From NCBI GenBank assembly GCA_002110485.1, contig MOWL01000090.1, positions 620,001 through 684,000 of the forward strand: a stretch of 64,000 nucleotides of DNA. Reading direction: 5' to 3'. Source of the stretch: Emergomyces orientalis (lineage: Eukaryota; Ascomycota; Eurotiomycetes; Onygenales; Ajellomycetaceae). The position numbers and the translations under genes are program-made. The notes beneath the pieces were generated by a model. That model was not told the DNA's origin and searched no databases. It worked only from the letters and a program-made list of their open reading frames with translations. This document shows positions 56,669 to 64,000 of the stretch, in pieces (position 1 is the first letter of the stretch; every line of letters begins with the position of its first letter).

Positions 56669-58487
56669 ATGAGTGAGCTTCTAGCACATATCCTTGCAAA
56701 TGAAGAGTCTTTCCGAAGGTCAGACATGCATTTTTATTTTATTTTGCATCGTCTTCTAGGGCAGAATGTTTTAGAAACTAACAACCCAGAATACAGAGCT
56801 CGGCTGCCTTCCCTATATTCAGACTTTTCCACCCAACGGCAAACGAATCCAGATGGATATGCGACTAACGTCGCCGCATGGCAGCGAGCGTTAACTCATG
56901 CTGCGCTTGCGGGAGTTATACACTCTTCTTCGCCAGGAATCAGACAGCATGGCGTGGAGGAAGCGGCAGCTAGGGGTGATTTACTCGTGTTGAGGACAGG
57001 CAATGCTCTCATAGCAGAGTTGGACACGCCGGAATGGGGCCGCCCGGTGGCTTTACAGGGTGCTATCGTATGTTATCACCATATATTTTCATCCACCGTT
57101 GCTGTCCAATTCTTCTCCTCCATTCGATGCGCTGTGGTTGCCTGACTAATTGATTGTCGATCTCAATTCACAGGATGAAGCGATCCGATATAATTCCATG
57201 ATACCCCTAGATACCTTCCAGACCAGCTCTACTAGCCCATTCAAAACATCGTGGATACGCCTCCCTTCACCTCCAACAATCTCACAGGTTATGGGCTGGA
57301 GTATGAAACAGTTAAAGGGTTTCCTATCCGATTTCGACAGCCATTCGAGTGGATCAGGAAAGTTACAGGTCATGAACCTAGTTTTGGTGGATAATCTAAG
57401 GGTATGGATGATTAGAATGGCTCTCTTCAACTTTTCACGTAGAAATATATTTAACTCCAGATTCTGATATTTCTATTTCTAGGAAGTTGGGAAACGCGTC
57501 CTCGCAGTGGCCTCAAGCTCCCACAAGTCAAACACCGACTGTATATACTCAAAGGAGCTTTTTACGAAACGATTTGCAAATATATTAGGTGGGAGGGCCA
57601 TGTTATCAAACTTGGATATCGATGTTCTCCTTATATACCTATCCAGGGATGAAAATGCAATTATTTATGATGGCGAGGTATGTACATCGATGGTCTTTTG
57701 TCCAAATACGTAACTAAAATAACGCATGTAGACAATCAAATTCAAAAACTCCAAAACCAACATTAATAATTCAATAACCCACGAAGATCGGACCATTGCG
57801 TCTTTGAAGACGCTAATATCAAATTTAATTGGACAGCTCGCACATCTCGAGTCAAATATCAAGGAATCATCATTAAGAGCGAAAGATGCGGTGACTAACA
57901 AGAACCGGGTTGTTGCTCTATCTGCGCTGCGGTCAAAAAAGATGGCAGAGAACAATTTAAAACAGCGGACGGATACTTTACTCCAACTCGAAGAAGTGTA
58001 TATGAAACTCGAACAGGCAGCAGACCAGGTAGATATCGTACGAGTAATGGAAGCCAGCACTGGTGCCCTTCGATCCTTACGCACGCAAGTTGGTGGAGTG
58101 GAAAAGGTGGAAGATGTCGTGGAAGAGCTACGAGAGGAGATGGCTAAGGTCGATGAAGTTGGAAATATTATTAATGAGGCCGGACCAGCAGTTGATGAAG
58201 GGGAACTGGATGACGAGCTTGCTGCAATGGAGAAGCAGGAACGAGAAGCGCATGATGATAAAGAGGCAGAGGCAACACGACGAAAATTAGCGGAGATTGA
58301 ACGATTCGAGAAATCAGCGATTGAAGCTGAAACGCGACGTAAAGTCGAGAGAGAGCAGGTGACGGCAGCAGACTACGACTCCAATCTTGAAAATAGCATC
58401 GGAAAAATTTCACAAATGTCTATTGAAGACAACTCGAAGGGCGACGGTACGGAAACAAAAAAACCTGAACAAGTTACAGCAGAGTAG
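56669..58487 (+). CDS. chm7: ESCRT-III protein CHMP7/Chm7
   Basis: Four exons: 56669-57067, 57174-57401, 57483-57677 and 57732-58487 (525 aa); all introns are phase 0. The N-terminal half (to ~270) forms the CHMP7-type winged-helix region that contacts membrane and inner nuclear membrane LEM proteins ('GWSMKQLKGFLSDFD', 'LVLVDNLREVGKRVL', 'IYLSRDENAIIYDGETIKF'). The C-terminal half is an SNF7 domain: long charged helices ('SLKTLISNLIGQLAHLESNIKE', 'NRVVALSALRSKKMAENNLKQR', 'GELDDELAAMEKQE'). The role is ESCRT-III assembly at the nuclear envelope for surveillance and sealing. The very C-terminus is Glu/Lys-rich without a clear MIM. Confidence 0.93.
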
Positions 58488-58618
58488 ATACTCCTGACTC
58501 AATGGCACACCTTGGGAAGTACCTGCTGTTCGTACCAATTATAGGATATCTATATTCGTTATTCACAAAACGCCAGCGCTAGAATATTATTCTATTTTTC
58601 GAAACTGAAAAAAATACA

Positions 58619-60060
58619 TCACGCCAAAGCGTCCTCTACAACTCTCTGTCTATCAGGTTCCATACCCGCACTATTACCTTCTCCATTTATCTCATTTACA
58701 CCACCACCTATTATATTAATTTTCGGCTCACTATCGACTCCCTGAAGCTCGTGTTGGGTGTCAGACAGAGATGGTCGGGTTATAATTTGCTCGGGTTCAT
58801 CATCTGCATGGTCTCTAGCGCCTTCATCGTTTGCTAAGGTCGTTCCGGAATGAGCAACTTGAACGATTTGTTCCTGTTTCCTGCGAGCATTGGCAATGAG
58901 CGTCTTATAGTCGTCACCATGAGTCGTCGCCCAAGCGGAGGCATCGAAATCCTTGCGCATCACTGAATAAGCCGTTGAGAGACTGGAAGCAGTTGGTGCC
59001 TGACCGCCCTGCGTCCGTTCCCAGACATCGAGTTCCCGTAGCAGCTCGCGTTTCGATTTGGGCACCTTGGAATCACAATTCGCATTCCATATATTCATCC
59101 ACTCTGTGTGCCTCTTTTGCAGCAGAGGTTTGGAACCCCAGTCAGGTATTCCTAACTCCTTAAGCTTTCGCCGCAGAACTGTCTCTTTAAGGAGCGAATA
59201 GTTTATAGTCGGGAGGCGTTTTAGAGCATGTGTCGGAGGAGAGTGTTGTGATTGTTCCAAATGGCGAGCAGGGCTCCGTAGAGGTCTTAAGCTCAGGTTA
59301 TCATGTTAGTAAAGGAGACCTAAATTTTCTAATCATACTTTAAATTTTGTCCACATACCCAAATGATATAGAGGGCTTCGGTAGATCTGAGGAACTTGGG
59401 CAACTATCCAGATGGGCGAATACAGCCTCGTTTTTCATTCTCCGGTGGCAGACCGGACATGCAACAAGGCCATCCTCTTTATATAATTAGCAATTGAAAA
59501 AGGGGGACCAGATAATGAAGGCGAGAAGCAATACCTGGGCCGAAATTCTCATCCTCTGTATCTTCAATAACCTCCACCTTCATCTGTGGACCTTGTTCCT
59601 CTGATTTTCTACTTTGCGAGCGTGTTCTCCTCCCTTCAGCACCCGTTCCCGTCTCACCCTTCTCAGGCGCAGAGGCAGTAGCATCAACCTTCCGCTTCTT
59701 CGCCACAGGCATCTCGACATCCTCCTGCTCCTGCTCATCTGTTCTCATAGTAGCATTTCTCGCAAACTCTAAAACTCTAGGTCTTGCCTGCTTAAACGAG
59801 TCTACCATCTCCTGCATCGCCCAGTCCCTTCGCAGCTTGAGTTCCTGGTCCGCAGTTCTGCAGGCGGGACATTTCCCCTCTGTGCTTAGGCAGCGGCGTA
59901 TACAGAGAGAGCAGAATGTATGTGAACAAGAGGTGATGACGGGATTATCGAAGAAGTCTTTGCATACTTGGCATCGTAGGGCGGACTCTACGCGGGCGAG
60001 TTGGGAGAGGGGTGTGCCGAGCCAATCTGTCGAGTCTGGGATATCGTAGGCATGATCCAT
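58619..60060 (-). CDS. rad18: E3 ubiquitin ligase Rad18 (PCNA ubiquitylation)
   Basis: Three exons on the minus strand: 60060-59535, 59476-59359 and 59291-58619 (438 aa). Introns 58 and 67 nt. It directs PCNA mono-ubiquitylation together with Rad6 for post-replication repair. Order of domains: RING at about 30-68 ('CQVCKDFFDNPVITSCSHTFCSLCIRRCL...CPAC'), a basic nuclear signal region ('KKRKVDATA', ~123), UBZ4 zinc finger 'CPVCHRRMKNEAVFAHLDSC' (~182-201; C-x2-C-x11-H-x3-C), and a SAP-like DNA-binding segment ('SLLKETVLRRKLKELGIPDWGSKPLLQKRH', ~245). All zinc ligands are present. The start codon faces POL32 across 357 bp. Confidence 0.95.
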
Positions 60061-60417
60061 TTACTCTGTAGTTTCTTGTTGAAAATGTGGGAATGGAAAG
60101 TGTGTGTAGTTAGGACCAAGGGGGGACAAAGAGGGAGATTTCGAACGCAAAATGGTATCGTTATTCTTTTCTTCTTTTCTTCTTTTCCTAGTAGATATGG
60201 TGTTGCGGCTGTAAAAGACCCATGTCGCCGTCAAATGTCACATTTCCTGGAGCAAGCACCGTCGTCGAGGTTGATTTCATCGCCTCAAAAGTGCCAAGAT
60301 CCATGACTAAGACGCGTTAATTGATCACGTTCCCACGCGTTGAACAGCAGATGATAGTCCAAGCATCCAACAACAGACTTCAAATCAATCAATGATATAT
60401 TTGGGATGTAACCCACG
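60061..60417. promoter_or_regulatory. Shared divergent promoter RAD18 / POL32 with two ACGCGT boxes
   Basis: 357 bp between the two start codons. ACGCGT occurs at 60312-60317 and 60335-60340, 18 bp apart, about 80-105 bp from POL32 and ~255-280 bp from RAD18. ACGCGT is the MluI cell-cycle box bound by MBF in yeasts. Binding here is inferred. Confidence 0.5.
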
Positions 60418-62341
60418 ATGGCTGCCAATTACAAGAAATACCTGGCCGAAAAGGTCCTTAATGAACAAGAGATTGTAAGCCAACGTCCAACACAAATCGC
60501 GCTTACACAAATACTAATCGTCGTCCTTAGGTTACCTATCGTTCACTAAGCAGAGCTCTAAAAGTCCATTCCAACTTAGCCAAACGGTACGTTGATTTCA
60601 AGGACCTGTCTGACCAATGGGAATTGACCGCGTACTAATCGGCTTTTGAAGCATGCTCTATGAGTTTCACCGCGTTGAAAACTCCAAAAAACCGCAAAGT
60701 GTCAATGCAACTTATCTCATCACTGGCACTCACGCCCCTGCGCAGCGGCATGCCCTAAACGGGCGCGTAAAGGACGGCGATGATGAAATTATGCAAAGCA
60801 GCCCCTTCTTGAGCAGCCAGGTGGCGCATCCTGAGGATGATGCCGAAAACGATGATATCCCAGTGACTGCGATCACTTTAGTGCGCGAAGAAGATTTATC
60901 TGGTATGGTCAAAAAATATTACTTGATTTTCTCATTTTATTCACTGAGACAACACACTAATATCCTGTCACAGAAGCCAAGATCCTGTATCAAACAATAT
61001 TTTCAATTTTTATGCATAGTGTTGAACCCACGCGCCTGCAAGACTTAAATGTGCTAAGTGATATTGGACATAATATACTGCAGCCTCAGCCCGAGGATCC
61101 CCTCGAGTACGGTAGGCAGTACGGTATGATCCTCAATAAAAACGTCAAGGTAAAATCCCCACGACGAATCATTCTCGCCTAATTTTCAGACATACTAACG
61201 GGACCTTCGCAAATCCAAAGCGGAGAGCGGGGCTTCCACCAGCTCCCTCGCCACCTGTTCTTATTGAAACCGTCAAGAAACCGAAATTGTCGAAAGCAGA
61301 TGAAACGTCTAAGGTCACCAAAGTAGAGGAGCCTCCTCAACCACAAGCTAAAACCCTAGCTTCTCAGGTGTCATCGAAACCATCTTCACGTCCTTCCAGC
61401 GGTGGTCAAAACCAAGGGGTAACGACCGATAAACCCAGTTCACTAAAACGGGACAGCTCGAATATATTCAAGGCATTCGCCAAGTCCAAGCCTAAAGCCA
61501 AGAAGGAAACCCCTGAAAGATCAAGCGGTCCTGAGGTAGAATTGGTATGTCCAAAATGTCAACCACCATTTTCTTGTAATACATGAACACTGATTCGCAT
61601 GAGTAGGCCGAACCCAGCGGGCCTGAGGATGGTATGTCAAATTTACTAATTTTTCGGGTGTTTATTTTTCGCTTTTCTTTACTCACAAGGGTGCTAGTTG
61701 TCCTGGATGATGCATCGGAAGAAGAGCGAGAAGACCTATTCCTTGATACAGGGACGAGAAGCAGCAACTCAAAGCGAGAATCAAAGAAGGAGAGAGAAGA
61801 GAACCTTCGGAAAATGATGGAAGGTATAATTTCCAGTATAACCAATAGTAGCTATGTTCCAATCACTTGGGCGTGTACTGACTGCACGAAAAAAACGAAA
61901 AAAAGATGAGGAAATGGCAGATGCGCCAGAATTAGCACCCGCGGAAGAGACAGAACCCGCCGAACCCCTACAGTCCGAAGAGGCGCCGACGGCCGAACCC
62001 GAAACGGAAGCAAGCGCTCCAAGGGGCCGAAGGAGAGGGAGACGGCAAGTAATGAAAAAGAAAACAATAAAGGACGCAGAAGGATATCTAGGTGAGTTAC
62101 CAATCTTCACCCCACGAAAAGCCAAAATACGCCAGTAGCTCACAATTCCGTTTCCCTCCCCCCCCCAATTTGTACAGTCACGAAAGAGGAACCTGTCTGG
62201 GAATCGTTTTCCGAAGACGAAGCCCCACCGCCGGTGAAGCGAAAGCCGGCCGTCTCAGTGAACACAAATCCTACTAATAATAATAAGGGAAGCCAGAAGA
62301 CGGGCCAGGGTAACATTATGTCGTTCTTTGGCAAGAAATAA
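60418..62341 (+). CDS. pol32: DNA polymerase delta subunit Pol32/Cdc27 (subunit 3)
   Basis: Nine exons: 60418-60474, 60531-60586, 60652-60902, 60974-61149, 61221-61544, 61607-61631, 61698-61823, 61906-62091 and 62178-62341 (454 aa). Exon 6 is a 25-nt microexon. The N-terminal domain ('YLAEKVLNEQEIVTYRSLSRALKVHSNLAKRMLYEFH', read over exons 1-3) is the winged-helix that binds the B-subunit of polymerase delta. The rest is disordered, Lys/Glu-rich. The C-terminus 'QGNIMSFFGKK' is a canonical PCNA-interacting (PIP) box. Pol32 makes the enzyme processive on PCNA and is also a subunit of polymerase zeta, thus linked to translesion synthesis. The exon chain is supported by frame continuity, branch points and the PIP end; single joints (exons 6-8) are less sure. 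Confidence 0.88.
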
Positions 62342-63020
62342 GTTTTATAGCTTTCTCCATAAAATCTTTTTTTGTCTCTAGCGGAGCCGGGTCCAGAGCC
62401 AAGAATGCAACCACATATGAGAGGCGTTCGTTCCTATTTGATTTACCATGAACCACCACGATGGCATATTTCCGCATTGGATTCTTCCTGATCTATAATA
62501 ATTCATCCTTTGTTATTCTATCATCACTTCTCTCAATACGCACGGCTCAGTAAAAATAGTACGGCGAAAAGTATCAGCATAAACACGCGATGGCAAACCT
62601 CCAAAGAGAAATTGGTGAACCAGATTCGCAGTAAATCGCCATGATGACGATCGACAAATATGTAGTTATTTAGTAAACACACTTTTAAAACAATAGCCAT
62701 ACTTTAGCCACCTCGCACTCCAGTTTCCAGGTTCTTCTCCAATGGTACTGACACTGACCTGAGCTAGCGTATGAATACCATTAGGATGGATACTGTTCTC
62801 CACAAGCCGATCGTCGAAGCCCTGAACATCTTATTAGCAGTGATAATGGCAGCCTCTCGGAGGTAACGTCCGTTCCTCTTCTGGCCGCGGAGCTGCGATC
62901 CCCGGATTTAAACCGGTGGCAGAGCCGTGCTTCGCAATCTTTATTATCAATCTTTTCGGGCCGGAACTGGTCTTCTTGCTAGCGTGGCTCTGGTTCAGGG
63001 ATGATCAAGGGGCTCATGCA

Positions 63021-63048
63021 TTTTTTTTTTTTTTTTTGTTTTTTTTTA
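63021..63048. repeat. Interrupted poly-T tract
   Basis: T17-G-T10 on the + strand in the spacer right of POL32. Confidence 0.8.
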
Positions 63049-63204
63049 TACCTGCGTCCGGCATATACCATCCATTGATAACGCCATTGAGGGATGTTAA
63101 GGGACCGCCGTGTAACGGGAGTTCTTGTGGAGCCCTCATTTTGTCACCAAGCGTGCGGGAAGAACCTTGGAGTGTTAGGGTAGTTGTGTCAAATAAATGG
63201 CTAA

Positions 63205-63224
63205 TTACCTACCTAGGTAGGTAA
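63205..63224. repeat. Perfect 20-bp palindrome TTACCTACCTAGGTAGGTAA
   Basis: Each half is the exact reverse complement of the other. The core TACCTAGGTA recurs at 27625, 27652 and 48968, always between genes. Not explained by any gene. Confidence 0.7.
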
Positions 63225-63445
63225 GGTACCTGAGTAGAAACATTGGGATGTATCTGTATCTCTCACTGTTCTGCAGCAGGACAGAACAAGAAACACGAAA
63301 CACAACAACACAAGAAGAAAACTATCGCAGGCGCACTGTAAATGGATTCCCCTTTGGGAAGGCGTCGTCTATCTCACCCATTCCAGACGTAGAAACTGCA
63401 CCCGCCCGAATTGGGAATTAAGAACCGCATCCAAATCCTATAAAA

Positions 63446-63504
63446 CTCCTCCTCCTCCTCCTCCTCCTCCTCCTCCTCCTCCTCTTCTTCTTCTTCTTCT
63501 TCTC
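63446..63504. repeat. CTC then TTC trinucleotide microsatellite
   Basis: About thirteen CTC/CCT units (63446-63484) followed by six TTC units, then more imperfect CT-rich sequence to ~63540. Polypyrimidine tracts of this kind are common in fungal leaders and introns. Confidence 0.85.
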
Positions 63505-64000
63505 TCCTCCTCTCCTCTCCTCCTTTCTATTCTCTTCCCTTTTGAACAGATTTTAACTTTATTAGTGATAATCATCCCTTCAAGAAACCAGATATAGAGC
63601 AGTTTCATCAATCACCCAGCATGTGGTTGCATTGCGCGCGGCACGCAGCGTATGCCAAACAAACCGGGGGCATACATCTGCCTGCAGCTTACGGAGTAGT
63701 CCCATATAGAGAAGAGAAGCAAAAATGAGCCGTTAACATGTAGTCCAGAGGAGCAAGGATTGTCGGCTCCTATACTCTCTTAGCCTTTTTACAACATAGG
63801 CTTAGAATCGTAACTAGTGCAGTGGCAGTGATGATGATGACGGCAAGGGCAAGACCACGGCGTCGAACGGCGCTTGTCGTGTCGAGTCTCGAGTGTATAC
63901 TCTGTACTCTAAAGAAAGATACCTGGCCACGCCGCACTTTATGCACGTACATTACAATGAAACTAGCTCTATTACATAAGGAGATATGTGAATAGTTATT

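Larger units (their letters stand above)
62342..64000. other. Gene-free right end with low-complexity tracts
   Basis: No gene supported in the last 1.66 kb. It contains a poly-T (63021-63048), a perfect 20-bp palindrome (63205-63224), and a CTC/TTC trinucleotide tract (63446-63504) that may belong to a leader of a gene beyond or a promoter. ORFs 62916-63224 and 63770-63952 have no motif; the latter has a hydrophobic stretch on the minus strand but nothing further. Confidence 0.5.

Noticed and set aside
63770..63952. Minus-strand ORF with a hydrophobic segment
   Set aside because: Starts without an ATG-supported context and has no further support; single hydrophobic stretches arise by chance.

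Overview
The window is nuclear DNA of a filamentous ascomycete, most likely a Eurotiomycete and plausibly of the order Onygenales. Genes carry many short introns (about 55-190 nt) with GTRNGT-type donors, CTRAC/CTAAT-like branch points and YAG/AAG acceptors, and each recognised protein resembles its Pezizomycotina family. The order-level placement is an inference from protein style, not a search result. No tRNA, rRNA, CRISPR array or intact transposon was seen.

Left part (1-15.2 kb): a 5'-incomplete 2EXR/DUF7730-like ORF, a DUF4188 protein, a three-exon cyanase, a C2H2 zinc-finger protein, a ~0.9 kb AT-rich block almost without CpG, a small membrane protein of the fungal 'rhomboid family membrane protein' type, and two unrecognised spliced genes. 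Middle-left (16.7-33.9 kb): DNA polymerase delta catalytic subunit, a secreted tyrosinase, ~3.5 kb without a gene, a Zn2Cys6 regulator, an HRI-like eIF2alpha kinase, a zinc-free quinone-oxidoreductase-type MDR enzyme and a PhnB-like protein. Middle-right (36.5-44.5 kb): a class I alpha-1,2-mannosidase followed by a decayed segment holding a CorA-like pseudogene (in-frame stop and frame changes) and an ankyrin-repeat pseudogene.

Right part (45.7-62.3 kb) is dense housekeeping DNA: FIG4 lipid phosphatase, TTI2, CCA-adding enzyme, TRS85, CHM7/CHMP7, RAD18 and POL32. Several are arranged head to head (CCA1/TRS85, RAD18/POL32). The last 1.6 kb has no gene but contains low-complexity tracts and a perfect 20-bp palindrome.

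Functional threads: two DNA polymerase delta subunits (POL3, POL32) and RAD18 lie within 46 kb. Both promoter regions concerned carry two ACGCGT (MluI cell-cycle box) sites. FIG4, TRS85 and CHM7 all act on endomembranes but show no sign of being a regulated cluster. I found no convincing multi-gene system of an unknown kind. The best leads are the RAD18-POL32 divergent promoter, the CpG-free block, the decayed CorA-like/ankyrin segment, the kinase with an unusual P+1 region, and two orphan genes.
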